A stretch of DNA of 64,000 nt from Blastocatellia bacterium (GTDB lineage Bacteria; Acidobacteriota; Blastocatellia; UBA7656; JADIYM01), in the NCBI GenBank assembly GCA_021463145.1, contig JAJTWZ010000020.1, forward strand, positions 1 to 64,000. The letters run 5' to 3'. The notes under the pieces were generated by a model that was not told where the DNA came from, did not search any database, and worked only from the letters and a program-made list of their open reading frames with translations. Numbering within the stretch: position 1 is the first letter of the stretch; each line of letters begins with the position of its first letter. The position numbers and the translations under genes were made by a program. This document shows, piece by piece, positions 40,157 through 51,255 of this stretch.

Positions 40157-41455
40157 CTACATACTCTGCATCGCGTCGAGGAACTCCGCGTTCGATCGCG
40201 TCTTTCCGAGCTTGTCGAGCAGCAGTTCCATTGCCTCGACGGGCGAAAGCTGGCTGAGCACGCGGCGCAACACGTAGATTCGCGCCAGATCCTCGGCCGG
40301 CATGAGCAGCTCTTCCTTGCGCGTGCCCGATTTGTTGATGTCGATCGCGGGGAAGATGCGCTTCTCGACGAGCTTGCGGTCGAGATGGATCTCGAGGTTG
40401 CCCGTGCCCTTGAACTCTTCGAAGATCACGTCGTCCATCCGCGATCCCGTGTCGATGAGCGCGGTCGCGATGATCGTCAGGCTGCCGCCCTCCTCGATGT
40501 TGCGAGCGGCGCCAAAGAACCTCTTCGGCTTTTGCAGCGCGTTCGAATCGATGCCGCCCGAAAGGATCTTGCCGGACGGCGGCACGACCTGGTTGTGGGC
40601 GCGCGCGAGGCGCGTGATCGAGTCGAGCAGGATGACGACGTCACGGCCGTATTCGACCAGCCGCTTCGCCTTCTCGATGACCATGTCGGCGACCTGCACG
40701 TGGCGCTGCGCCGGCTCGTCGAACGTCGAGCTGATGACTTCGCCGTGCACGGAGCGCTGCATGTCGGTGACTTCCTCCGGGCGTTCGTCGATGAGCAGAA
40801 CGATGAGCGTCGCTTCTGGATGATTGCGCGTGATCGAGTTGGCGATCGACTGCATGAGCATCGTCTTGCCGGTGCGCGGCGGAGCGACGATGAGGGCGCG
40901 TTGGCCCTTGCCTATCGGAACGACCAGGTCGAGGACTCGCGACGAAAGATTGTCGCTCTCTGCCTCCATCCTGAGCCGCTCGTTCGGGTAGAGCGGCGTA
41001 AGATTGTCGAAAAAGACCCGTTCGCGAGCCATCTCGGGAGGCTCGAAGTTGATCGCCTCGACCTTGATCAACGCGAAATAGCGCTCGCCTTCCTTCGGCG
41101 GACGAATCTGTCCGGATATCGTGTCGCCCGTGCGGAGGTCGAACTTCCGGATCTGCGACGGACTGACGTAGATATCGTCTGGCCCCGGCAGGTAGTTGTA
41201 GTCCGGCGCGCGCAGGAAGCCGAAGCCATCAGGGAGCGTCTCGAGGACGCCTTCCGAAAAGATAAGGCCCGATTTCTCGGTCTGCGCCTGCAGGATCTTG
41301 AAGATGATCTCCTGCTTCCGCATTCCCGTGGCCCCGGCGATGTCGAGCGTCTTCGCGATCGTCGTGAGCTTCGAGATAGACATGTCCTTGAGTTCGGCGA
41401 TGTCCATCAGTTCGGGTTCTTCTGAGTGCACTGGTTCTTCAGACGACATAAACAC
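40157..41455 (-). CDS. rho: Transcription termination factor Rho
   Basis: [49 protein letters not shown]. Confidence 0.97.
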   Translation of the reverse strand: MFMSSEEPVHSEEPELMDIAELKDMSISKLTTIAKTLDIAGATGMRKQEIIFKILQAQTEKSGLIFSEGVLETLPDGFGFLRAPDYNYLPGPDDIYVSPSQIRKFDLRTGDTISGQIRPPKEGERYFALIKVEAINFEPPEMARERVFFDNLTPLYPNERLRMEAESDNLSSRVLDLVVPIGKGQRALIVAPPRTGKTMLMQSIANSITRNHPEATLIVLLIDERPEEVTDMQRSVHGEVISSTFDEPAQRHVQVADMVIEKAKRLVEYGRDVVILLDSITRLARAHNQVVPPSGKILSGGIDSNALQKPKRFFGAARNIEEGGSLTIIATALIDTGSRMDDVIFEEFKGTGNLEIHLDRKLVEKRIFPAIDINKSGTRKEELLMPAEDLARIYVLRRVLSQLSPVEAMELLLDKLGKTRSNAEFLDAMQSM

Positions 41456-41596
41456 CTCGAAAAAGCGCGGGCGCTCCTGAAACTCCGCTTGTGTGAGGAA
41501 TGTTCCCTGGGTTGGGAGGTCGGTGGCAGGGCAGGCGTGCGGTCCGTCGTATGTGGAGGAGCGCCTGCTCCTTCGTCGATCGACTACTGTGTTACG

Positions 41597-42190
41597 TCAG
41601 TCAGGTCGAAACTGCTCGGTGCGATCGGTGATTGCCTTCCAGATCCGGTCGGCGCCCCGCCCCGTGATCGATGAGTACGGCAGGATCGAGTCGAGTCCCA
41701 TGCCGAGGCTCTCGGAAGTGGTGCGCAGTGAGTTCCGGAGTTGGTTGTTGGAGAGACGATCAGCCTTCGTGGAAACAACGATGAACGGCAACCCGCTGTG
41801 CTCCAGCCAGGACTTCAACTGCAGATCATTTGCCGTGGGAGCGTGCCGCGAGTCGAGGATGAGGATTGATAGCACGAGCTCCTTTCGATTCGCAAGGTAA
41901 TTCTCCACCATCGCGCCCCACTGTTTCTTTATCGCCATCGGCACTTTCGCGTAACCGTATCCGGGGAGATCCACGAACAGAATCGCGCGATTCACGCGAA
42001 AATAATTGATGAGCTGGGTGCGTCCCGGGGTGTTGCTCGTGCGGGCGAGCTTCTTGTTGAGAAGGCTGTTGAGGAGGCTGGACTTGCCGACGTTCGACTT
42101 CCCCATGAACGCCACTTCGGCCAGGCGTTCCTTGGGGTAGCCCTCTGGTCCGGCGGCGCTGGTTACGAACTCGGCGGAGGTTACTTTCAT
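41597..42190 (-). CDS. engB: Ribosome biogenesis GTP-binding protein YsxC/EngB
   Basis: VAFMGKSNVGKSSLLNSLLNKKLARTSNTPGRTQLINYF; VDLPGYGYAKVP. Confidence 0.96.
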   Translation of the reverse strand: MKVTSAEFVTSAAGPEGYPKERLAEVAFMGKSNVGKSSLLNSLLNKKLARTSNTPGRTQLINYFRVNRAILFVDLPGYGYAKVPMAIKKQWGAMVENYLANRKELVLSILILDSRHAPTANDLQLKSWLEHSGLPFIVVSTKADRLSNNQLRNSLRTTSESLGMGLDSILPYSSITGRGADRIWKAITDRTEQFRPD

Positions 42191-42212
42191 CAGGGGAGCC
42201 GTCCACTCGTTG

Positions 42213-42302
42213 GATCAGTACCGCGAGCGGTAGCGAGCGGGTCGACCGTGCCGAGCGAGCACCGCACGATCGACCTGCTCGCTACCGCTCGCGGTACTGA
42301 TC
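42213..42302. repeat. Perfect 26-bp inverted repeat with 38-bp loop (GATCAGTACCGCGAGCGGTAGCGAGC / GCTCGCTACCGCTCGCGGTACTGATC)
   Basis: Arms 42213-42238 and 42277-42302 are exact reverse complements. Confidence 0.93.
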
Positions 42303-42307
42303 TGCGA

Positions 42308-42366
42308 CCACGGATCGACACAGATCTCCACAGATCGGATCTGTGGCCTTCTGTGTCGATCCGTGG
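42308..42366. terminator. Nested inverted repeat immediately 3' of lon (17-bp outer arms, inner CCACAGAT/ATCTGTGG)
   Basis: CCACGGATCGACACAGA (42308-42324) and TCTGTGTCGATCCGTGG (42350-42366) are exact reverse complements; ends 1 bp from the lon stop codon. Confidence 0.6.
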
Positions 42367-42367
42367 G

Positions 42368-44800
42368 CTATTCCGCCCGTCCCTCGGCCCCAACCTCGGG
42401 ACGGCGCGCCGTCCAGAGCGGAACCTTCGCGAACGAGTCTTCCTGCACCGGATACTCGACGAGTGCAATCTGGAGGGCTTCGTCGGTCGTCTCGACGAGG
42501 TGGATCTGCATCGCGCCACGGACGTCTTCCGGCAACTCGACGAGGTCCTTCTCGTTGTCCTTCGGCAGGAGCACGGTCGGAATGCCCGCGCGATGCGCGG
42601 CCAGGAGCTTCTCCTTGATGCCTCCAACCGGAAGAACCTTGCCACGGAGCGTGATCTCGCCCGTCATCGCAACGTCGCGACGCACCGCCGTGCGCGTGAG
42701 CGCCGATACGATGGCCGTTGCCATTGCGACGCCGGCCGAGGGACCGTCCTTCGGAATCGCCCCCTCGGGCACGTGGAGGTGGAAGTCGAAGTTCCGGTAG
42801 AAGTCGCTCGCGAGGTCGAACGCGATCGCGCGCGAGCGAACGAACGTCATCGCGGCCTGCGCCGACTCCTGCATGACGTCGCCGAGCTTGCCCGTGATCG
42901 AGATCTTGCCGCGGCCGGGCATGAGCGTTGCCTCGATCTGCAGCACCTCGCCACCGACCTCGGTCCAGGCCAACCCGTTCGATAGCCCGATCTCGTTGGT
43001 CGCGCCGATCATCTGCGGCCGGAAGCGCGTCGGTCCGAGGTACTCCTTCACTACGTCGCCATTCACCGTGACCTTGAAGTTCTCCGGATCCTCGGAGCTG
43101 ACGACGCGACGCGCGATCTTCCTGAACGTGGAAGCGATTTCGCGCTCGAGGCTGCGCACGCCGGCCTCGCGCGTGTAGTACTCGATGATGGTCTTCACTC
43201 CGTCCGTCGTGTACTCGACCTGCTCGGGCTTGAGGCCCGATTGCTCGAGCTGCTTCGGCACGAGATGACGGTTCGCGATCTCGAGTTTCTCGCGCTCGGT
43301 ATACCCGGGCAACCGGATGATCTCGAGCCGATCCTGCAGCGGGGGCGGGATCGAATGGAGCACGTTCGCCGTGGCGATGAACATGACGTTCGAAAGGTCG
43401 TACTCGACGTCGAGGTAGTGATCGTGGAACGAATGGTTCTGTTCGGGATCGAGCACCTCGAGAAGAGCAGACGAGGGATCGCCACGGAAATCCATCCCCA
43501 GCTTGTCGACCTCGTCGAGCAGGATCAGCGGATTCACGGTGCCGGCCTTTCGCATCATCTGGATGATCTGTCCGGGAATCGCACCGATGTACGTACGGCG
43601 ATGGCCGCGAATCTCCGCCTCGTCACGCACTCCGCCAAGAGAGAGCCGGACGAACTTGCGTCCCGTTGCCTTCGCGATCGACCGGCCGAGCGACGTCTTT
43701 CCAACGCCCGGAGGTCCGACGAAGCAGAGTATCGAACCCTTCGGATTCGCAACCAGCTGACGGACGGCGAGGTACTCGAGGATGCGTTCCTTGACCTTCT
43801 CCAGGCCGTAGTGATCGCCGTTGAGAACCTCTTCGGCGACGTGGATGTCACGCGTCTCTTCCGTGCGCTCCTTCCACGGCACGGCCAGAAGCCAGTCGAG
43901 GTAGTTGCGCGAGACAGTGGATTCGGCGGACATCGACGGCATCTGCTCGAGCCGCTTTAGCTCGGTCATCGCCTTGGCGAGCGCGTCCTCGGACATTCCG
44001 GCGTTCTCGATCTTCGCGCGAAGCTCGTCGAGTTCGGCCTTCTCGTCCTTCCGGCCGAGCTCCTTGTGAATCGCCTTGATCTTCTCGTTGAGGTAGTACT
44101 CCTTCTGCGCCTTTTCCATTTGGCGCTTCACGCGGCCCTGAATCGAGCGATCCACCTGGAGCTTGTCGAGCTCGACTTCAATGAGATCGATGAGCCGCAC
44201 GAGACGGTCGCGCACGGGATAGACCTCGAGCAGCGACTGCTTCTCGTCCACGGAAATCTTGAGATTCGACGCAATGGTGTCGGCGATGCGCTCCGGTTCG
44301 TCCATACGGAGCGCCGCCTGTATGGACTCGGGATTCTGGAGATCGCTCGCCTGGCGCACGTACTGGTCAACGAGCGAGCCCAACCGCCCGAGAATCGCAT
44401 TGAAGCTCGCCTTCGGCTCGGTCGACGCGGTCGCGAGACGGACGGTAGCCGACCATGATCCCGCCTTCGGGTCCGTGTCGACGCGAACGGTGCGTCCTCG
44501 GCCGGTGCCGTCGACCATTACCTTGATGTTTCCGTCCTGGAGGCGAAGGGAGTGACTGATGCGGGCAACGGTGCCGACCTCGAACACCTGGTCAGGTGTC
44601 GGCTCGTCGATCGTCGCGTCGTGCTGCGTCGCGAGAAAAATCAATCGATCGCCGGCTAGCGCCGTCTCCAGCGCGTGGACCGATGCCGGCCGGCCGATGA
44701 CGAACCTCGCCATCGTGTGCGGGAACACCACGACGTCTCGAATCGGCACCATCGGGAGGCGCACGACATCGGTCGGCGTACTGTCGTTGAACTCTTGCAT
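42368..44800 (-). CDS. lon: ATP-dependent protease La (Lon)
   Basis: [60 protein letters not shown] catalytic serine region; start likely at MQEFNDSTP. Confidence 0.97.
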   Translation of the reverse strand: MQEFNDSTPTDVVRLPMVPIRDVVVFPHTMARFVIGRPASVHALETALAGDRLIFLATQHDATIDEPTPDQVFEVGTVARISHSLRLQDGNIKVMVDGTGRGRTVRVDTDPKAGSWSATVRLATASTEPKASFNAILGRLGSLVDQYVRQASDLQNPESIQAALRMDEPERIADTIASNLKISVDEKQSLLEVYPVRDRLVRLIDLIEVELDKLQVDRSIQGRVKRQMEKAQKEYYLNEKIKAIHKELGRKDEKAELDELRAKIENAGMSEDALAKAMTELKRLEQMPSMSAESTVSRNYLDWLLAVPWKERTEETRDIHVAEEVLNGDHYGLEKVKERILEYLAVRQLVANPKGSILCFVGPPGVGKTSLGRSIAKATGRKFVRLSLGGVRDEAEIRGHRRTYIGAIPGQIIQMMRKAGTVNPLILLDEVDKLGMDFRGDPSSALLEVLDPEQNHSFHDHYLDVEYDLSNVMFIATANVLHSIPPPLQDRLEIIRLPGYTEREKLEIANRHLVPKQLEQSGLKPEQVEYTTDGVKTIIEYYTREAGVRSLEREIASTFRKIARRVVSSEDPENFKVTVNGDVVKEYLGPTRFRPQMIGATNEIGLSNGLAWTEVGGEVLQIEATLMPGRGKISITGKLGDVMQESAQAAMTFVRSRAIAFDLASDFYRNFDFHLHVPEGAIPKDGPSAGVAMATAIVSALTRTAVRRDVAMTGEITLRGKVLPVGGIKEKLLAAHRAGIPTVLLPKDNEKDLVELPEDVRGAMQIHLVETTDEALQIALVEYPVQEDSFAKVPLWTARRPEVGAEGRAE

Positions 44801-45116
44801 TGAACCTCTCTCGAGCGCCAGCGAACGCAGATTCGGCACGCATGCGAGCCTGTTCGGGGCGCGGACTGCATTGTAACACCCGGACCGGCAAGCGCGAGTG
44901 ACGGCTGGTGCCGCCCGCGTCGTGTCCGGTGTTCCGCGACCGGGAACGGCCGGTGTCGGACTCCTTTCTTATTGCGGACACGCCGCAACTTACCCACGGC
45001 CATATTGCCGGCCGCTCCGGGGTCGCGGACTCGCCCACTCGCGGCGGGCGGTTCCGGCAACATCCGGACTCCAGTCACACAGCGGCCGCGGACACCCAGG
45101 AAGAGCCGGCCCCTCC

Positions 45117-46352
<1,236 letters not shown>

Positions 46353-46397
46353 TCGTTCCGCTCCACTCGTGCCGGACGTTATCCGGCAGATTCAACC

Positions 46398-47000
46398 TTA
46401 TTCGCGATGCGAAATCACCTGATCGATCAGGCCATATTCCCGAGCCTGCTCGGCATCGAGCCACCGGTCGCGTTCCACGTCGCGCTCGATCTGCTCCATC
46501 GGCTGGCCCGTGTGCTTGGCCAGAATACCGGACGTCATTTCCCGCATCCGCATGATCTCTTCGGCGTGAATCCGAATATCTGTAGCCTGCCCGCCAATCC
46601 CCGAGATCGAGGGCTGGTGAATGAGAATCCTGGAGTTCGGCAAGGCGAACCGCTTGCCCTTGGTTCCCGCCGTAAGCAGGAGCGCGCCCATCGAGGCGCA
46701 CTGCCCGATGCAGATCGTGGTCACGTCGGGCCGGATGAACTGCATCGTGTCGTAAATAGCCATCCCCGCGGTAATCGATCCACCAGGACTGTTCACGTAG
46801 AGGGAAATGTCCTTGTCCGGGTCCTCGGCCTCGAGGAAAAGCAACTGTGCGACGACGAGATTCGCGATCATGTCGTCGATCGGCGTACCGATGAAGATGA
46901 TGTTGTCCTTGAGCAGCCGAGAGTAGATGTCGAATGCGCGTTCACCGCGCGGCGTCTGTTCGACGACCATCGGGACCAATGCAGCGTGCGGAGCGTTCAT
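46398..47000 (-). CDS. clpP: ATP-dependent Clp protease proteolytic subunit ClpP
   Basis: [42 protein letters not shown]. Confidence 0.97.
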   Translation of the reverse strand: MNAPHAALVPMVVEQTPRGERAFDIYSRLLKDNIIFIGTPIDDMIANLVVAQLLFLEAEDPDKDISLYVNSPGGSITAGMAIYDTMQFIRPDVTTICIGQCASMGALLLTAGTKGKRFALPNSRILIHQPSISGIGGQATDIRIHAEEIMRMREMTSGILAKHTGQPMEQIERDVERDRWLDAEQAREYGLIDQVISHRE

Positions 47001-47077
47001 CCGTGTGTTCCTGTCCGATTCCTGCCCGTCACCCGATCCGGCGGATCCAATGCGACGGCTGTTCGTGTCCCGGCTCC

Positions 47078-48478
47078 CTACGAGCCGCTCTCTTCCTCGG
47101 CGCTGCCTGCGTCATCCGTCGACTTCGGCTCTCCGCCAGTGCCTTTCCCTGGCTCCAGTCCCTCGACCGTTTCGACCTTCACCGTCGCCGTATCAATAAC
47201 ATAATTCAGGGCTTTACGGCTACGAAGATGGTGGCGGATGCTATCGGCGCCCCCCTCCTTTGTCAAGCGGGCCTTCATCTGCTCCACCGGTTGCCCAAGG
47301 GCCTCGGCCAGTCGCGTTACTTCGGCCTCGAACTCGTCGTCACTTGGATCCAACTTTTCGGTGGAAGCGATCTTTTCGATTATCAGCATCGAGCGGACAT
47401 CCCGTTCCGCCCCGGCAAGCGCCGAGTTGCCGATCGCGGCCCAGTCCAACGACATCCCTCGCGGATCCATTCCGCCCTGCTCGAAGGCCCGTACGATCTG
47501 CTGCATCCGCGAGTTCGCCTGCTGGGCGCGCATGGCGTCAGGCACCGGAAACTCGTTGCCATCGATCAGGGCCTCGACCACGGATTCGTCGAGCTCGGCT
47601 TTCGTACGGTTTTCGGCCGACCGTTCGAGGTCGGCGCGGATCGCGGCCCGGAACTTCTCGGTCGTCTCGTACTGGCCGTTACCCTGTTCGCTCGCAAACT
47701 CGTCGTTGAACTCGGGCACCTCGCGAACGCGGATCGCCACGAGCTTCGCCGTGTATTCGATCGAATGGCCGGCCATTCCAGGCGCACCCGTGTCCGGGTA
47801 GGCCACCGTAAAGGTCTTCTCCTCTCCAACCTTCATGCCCTTGAGCGCCTCGTTGAACTCGGGATGAACGCCCTCTCGCCCGATCTCGATCGAATGGTCT
47901 CTCGCTTCGATCGGCTCGTGCTCGTGGCCCTCGTGGCCTTCGCCCTCGTCGAGGTGCTTGCCGATCACGTCGATCGAGACGAAGTCGCCGTCGGCCGCGA
48001 CGCGGCCCTCGTCGTCAACGGCGACGAGTTGCGCGGCGTCCTCGAGCATCCTTTCGATGACCGCGTCGACGTCAGACTCGAGCACCGTGTAGACGCGCTT
48101 CGTTATCGATAGCCCCTTGTAGTCCGCAAGTTCGAAGTCCGGGATTACCTCCACCAGCACGACCACGTCGAGCGTATCGTCCGAGGCGAAGTCGAGCGAC
48201 GCGACACCCGGTTCCCCGATCAGCCGTAACTTGTGGGTCTCGACTGCAGTCTCGAGGGCCGACGGCAGCAGGTTTCTGAGCGCTTCCTGACGAAGTTCCG
48301 ACTTGAAGCGCTGGCGGATGACCGACACCGGGACCCGGCCCGGACGAAACCCCGGCACTTTCGCGTACCTGGCCATTTCGGCGCTCGCGCGCTTGATCTC
48401 GCCACTGACGATTGACCCCGGGATCTGGATATCGAGCCGCCGTTTACAGCCGTCGAGGTTCTGGACTTCGATCTTCAA
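47078..48478 (-). CDS. tig: Trigger factor
   Basis: [18 protein letters not shown] ribosome-binding region; PPIase-like and C-terminal domains; adjacent to clpP-clpX. Confidence 0.93.
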   Translation of the reverse strand: MKIEVQNLDGCKRRLDIQIPGSIVSGEIKRASAEMARYAKVPGFRPGRVPVSVIRQRFKSELRQEALRNLLPSALETAVETHKLRLIGEPGVASLDFASDDTLDVVVLVEVIPDFELADYKGLSITKRVYTVLESDVDAVIERMLEDAAQLVAVDDEGRVAADGDFVSIDVIGKHLDEGEGHEGHEHEPIEARDHSIEIGREGVHPEFNEALKGMKVGEEKTFTVAYPDTGAPGMAGHSIEYTAKLVAIRVREVPEFNDEFASEQGNGQYETTEKFRAAIRADLERSAENRTKAELDESVVEALIDGNEFPVPDAMRAQQANSRMQQIVRAFEQGGMDPRGMSLDWAAIGNSALAGAERDVRSMLIIEKIASTEKLDPSDDEFEAEVTRLAEALGQPVEQMKARLTKEGGADSIRHHLRSRKALNYVIDTATVKVETVEGLEPGKGTGGEPKSTDDAGSAEEESGS

Positions 48479-48503
48479 GGACGCGCCTCTCTTTGTTCGA
48501 GTG

Positions 48504-48579
48504 TGGTGGCCAAGGTGGGAGTCGAACCCACACTGTCATGCTCCTAAGGCATGCGCCTCTGCCATTGGGCTACTTGGCC
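48504..48579 (-). tRNA. tRNA, anticodon UAG (Leu by the code), encoded CCA
   Basis: Hand-folded: acceptor GGCCAAG/CTTGGCC, anticodon stem CATGC/GCATG with loop CTTAGGA, T-arm GTGGG-TTCGACT-CCCAC, A73, CCA encoded, 76 nt. Confidence 0.85.
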
Positions 48580-48637
48580 GCTTCGATCTACGCCGAAGCG
48601 AACCCGGAAGGGTACTCGCATGATCGGGGAGCGTCCA

Positions 48638-48756
48638 GACAGGATTTGAGGATACTCGGAATTGACAGGATTGCCGGCCGATCCCGGCACTGCGACATAA
48701 TCGCGGACCCGGTCCTTTCAATTCCGAAAATCCCGTGGATCTATAGGTTTCCTGTC
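48638..48756. repeat. Second copy of the GACAGGATT...CCTGTC inverted-repeat family
   Basis: GACAGGATTTGAGGATACTCGGAATTGACAGGATT ... AATTCCGAAAATCCCGTGGATCTATAGGTTTCCTGTC. Confidence 0.6.
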
Positions 48757-49489
48757 AGTATCCGATCGTCCGCACGTAGACGAGCCGGACCTCCTGCCCT
48801 GCCCGAGTCCGGACATCCTCCCTCCTGATCCAGTTTCCCAGGGGGTCCAGTGTGTCTGTCCACGTCCGCTTCTCCGGGCTCGGAAAAACCGGATCGTAGA
48901 CGATCGTCTCGGTCCAGACTCGTTGCCGGTCGTACACGAACACTTCGCGGCGCACCTGTTGCTCCGGAAAACGCTCGAAATAGGTCGCGGCGCTCGGCCT
49001 TCCTGCCGTGTACTGATACACGACGCGAGCAGCCGGCGGTCCCTTCCTGGGTTCGCGCCCCGCGTACGTGAACTCGGCGAGCGGCCTCCCGCCAGCGTCG
49101 AAGTCGATCGTCCGGCAAAAGAGCTCCGCACCCGATTCGTCGAAGTAGCGCGGCGGAACGCGGCCGTTCTTCGGCTCGAGCCTGCTGAGCGGCGGACGGT
49201 CCGCGTATCGCCGAACCTCGACTCGCACCCCGCCCTCGGGATGCTCGAACGTCGACGTGTACAGGACTACTCCGGCGCGATAGACGATGCGTTTGACAAG
49301 CCGGCCCTCGCCGTCGAAGGTGGATTCGTCGACCTGCTCTTTCGCACCGGACGGCCGCTCGATCGCGGTGCTTACCGTGCGCGGTCCAGCCTTCAGTCCG
49401 TCCATCTTCACGTCCGTCCACCGAGCAGGCACGGTTCCGGCCTGCGCAAGCATCAACGATCCGAACAGAACGACTAGCAGTCCCTGCAC
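48755..49489 (-). CDS. Secreted protein of unknown function
   Basis: GTG start at 49489 preceded by AAGGAGGGGC; signal peptide VQGLLVVLFGSLMLAQAGTVPA. Confidence 0.65.
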   Translation of the reverse strand: MQGLLVVLFGSLMLAQAGTVPARWTDVKMDGLKAGPRTVSTAIERPSGAKEQVDESTFDGEGRLVKRIVYRAGVVLYTSTFEHPEGGVRVEVRRYADRPPLSRLEPKNGRVPPRYFDESGAELFCRTIDFDAGGRPLAEFTYAGREPRKGPPAARVVYQYTAGRPSAATYFERFPEQQVRREVFVYDRQRVWTETIVYDPVFPSPEKRTWTDTLDPLGNWIRREDVRTRAGQEVRLVYVRTIGY

Positions 49490-49509
49490 CGCCCCTCCTT
49501 GGCGCCCCT

Positions 49510-50235
49510 TCAGGCCTCGCTCCCGCGGCCGTCGGAAGCCACGAACTTGTACCCGACGCCGCGCACGGTCACAAGATGCTTCGGGCGAGACGGCACGTCT
49601 TCCAGGTACCGGCGCAGTCGCACGATGAAGTTGTCGATCGCGCGAGTGTCCGTATCCTCGCGCAGCCCCCACAAATCGGTCAGGATCACCTTGCGCGACA
49701 CGACGCTTCCTTCACGCTCGACGAGAAACCGAAGCAGGTCGGCCTCCATCGTCGTCAATCGCGTTACCTGGTCGCCGGCGCGCAATTCGAGCTCTTCGAA
49801 GTCGATGGTGCGTCCGTTCACTTCGATCGGCAAGATGGGCTTCTGCGATGCAGGCTCCCCGCGCGACCACTCGCGCCGACGCAGCAGTCCGCGAAGACGC
49901 GCCTGCAGAATCGCGAGCTCGAAGGGCTTCGGCAGGTAGTCGTCGGCGCCCGCTTCGAACCCCCTTAGCACGTCCTCGGGTCGTGACCGCGCCGTCAGCA
50001 TCAATACCGGCACGAATTCGCCCTTCTCGCGCAAAGAAGCGACAACGTCGAAGCCAGATATTCCGGGCAGCATGACGTCGAGCACGACGGCCGCCACATC
50101 GTGGCCCGTGGCGAGGCGCTCGAGCGCGGTCTCGCCGTCGTCAGCCACGTCGACCACGTAGCCCTCGGCCTCGAGGTTGAACGTCAGCCCCTCGGCGAGA
50201 TGGGCCTCGTCCTCGACTACCAGTATGCGCGTCAC
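49510..50235 (-). CDS. OmpR/PhoB-family response regulator
   Basis: RILVVEDEAHLAEGL; AVVLDVMLPGISGFDV; C-terminal winged helix DNFIVRLRRYLE. Confidence 0.95.
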   Translation of the reverse strand: MTRILVVEDEAHLAEGLTFNLEAEGYVVDVADDGETALERLATGHDVAAVVLDVMLPGISGFDVVASLREKGEFVPVLMLTARSRPEDVLRGFEAGADDYLPKPFELAILQARLRGLLRRREWSRGEPASQKPILPIEVNGRTIDFEELELRAGDQVTRLTTMEADLLRFLVEREGSVVSRKVILTDLWGLREDTDTRAIDNFIVRLRRYLEDVPSRPKHLVTVRGVGYKFVASDGRGSEA

Positions 50236-51137
50236 GATGCCGCGACCTTCGGAAGTTGAATCGTGAACGTGCTTCCGCGTCCCTCACCCTCGCTCTCGGC
50301 CAACACCCGGCCGCCGTGACGCTCGACGATCGCCCGGACGATGTACAAGCCCAGCCCGGTCCCCTTTATGCGTTGCCGCACCGCGCTCGGAACACGATAG
50401 AAGCGTTTGAAGATCCGCTTGGCCTGGCCAGCCGGGATGCCCATCCCGCGATCTCGAACCCGGACGATCGCCCGCCTGGTGTCGATGGACGCGACCTCGA
50501 CCGAGACATCCACGCACTCGCCCGAGTACTTCACTGCGTTGTCGAGCAGATTCGACACCGCAACTGTCAGTTCCTCGATATTGCCCCGAACGGTTGGGAT
50601 GTCCGCACCCTCGGGCTCAGCGAACCTGAACGAGTCGACGTCGAGACCGTACCTGAGCTTTGCAAGCTCGACGCAAGCACGGACGAGTCCACCGAGGTCG
50701 ATGTTCTCGTCCGTGATCGCGCGCCTCTTGACCCCGACCTGGCCCGCACGCAGCACCTGCTCGACCGTGGCCAGCAGCCGGTCGCTGTCCGCAAGCATGA
50801 CGTCGTAGAACTCCCTCCGCTTCGCGGGCTCTACTTCTCGGCTCTTCAGCGTTTCGAGGTAGAGACGAATCGATGCGATCGGCGTCTTGAGCTCGTGTGT
50901 TACCGCGTTGATGAACGCGTCGTGCTGCTCGTTCCGCCGGATCTCGCGGACCAGAAAGATCGTGTTGAGGACGAGTCCCGCGATAATCAGCAGGAAAAAT
51001 ACGATGCCGAGGACAAGCATCGCCGCTTGTCGCCAGCCAATGATCACCCAGCCGACGTTCAACGCGATCGCAAGACCGACCAGAATCGAACCGAACGCGA
51101 TGAAGAAGACCGGCCGGAATGTGCGTCTGGTTCGCAT
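50232..51137 (-). CDS. Sensor histidine kinase
   Basis: Two TM segments; H-box VTHELKTPIASIRLYLETL; DRGMGIPAGQAKRIFKRFYRV; overlaps the regulator by 4 bp. Confidence 0.95.
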   Translation of the reverse strand: MRTRRTFRPVFFIAFGSILVGLAIALNVGWVIIGWRQAAMLVLGIVFFLLIIAGLVLNTIFLVREIRRNEQHDAFINAVTHELKTPIASIRLYLETLKSREVEPAKRREFYDVMLADSDRLLATVEQVLRAGQVGVKRRAITDENIDLGGLVRACVELAKLRYGLDVDSFRFAEPEGADIPTVRGNIEELTVAVSNLLDNAVKYSGECVDVSVEVASIDTRRAIVRVRDRGMGIPAGQAKRIFKRFYRVPSAVRQRIKGTGLGLYIVRAIVERHGGRVLAESEGEGRGSTFTIQLPKVAAS

Positions 51138-51255
51138 CGGTGAGAGTCTAGGAGGCGAAAGGTCCGTTGTCGACCGGACCGCGCCGGCTGCGGGGGCGAC
51201 TCGCCTCGCGACCCGCGCTAGTTGCCAGAATCGCCTACTCGGCTATCATCGGGAC

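Noticed and set aside
41557-41572. AGGAGC-GCCT-GCTCCT hairpin after engB as a terminator
   Set aside because: Only a 6-bp stem and no U tract; too weak to list
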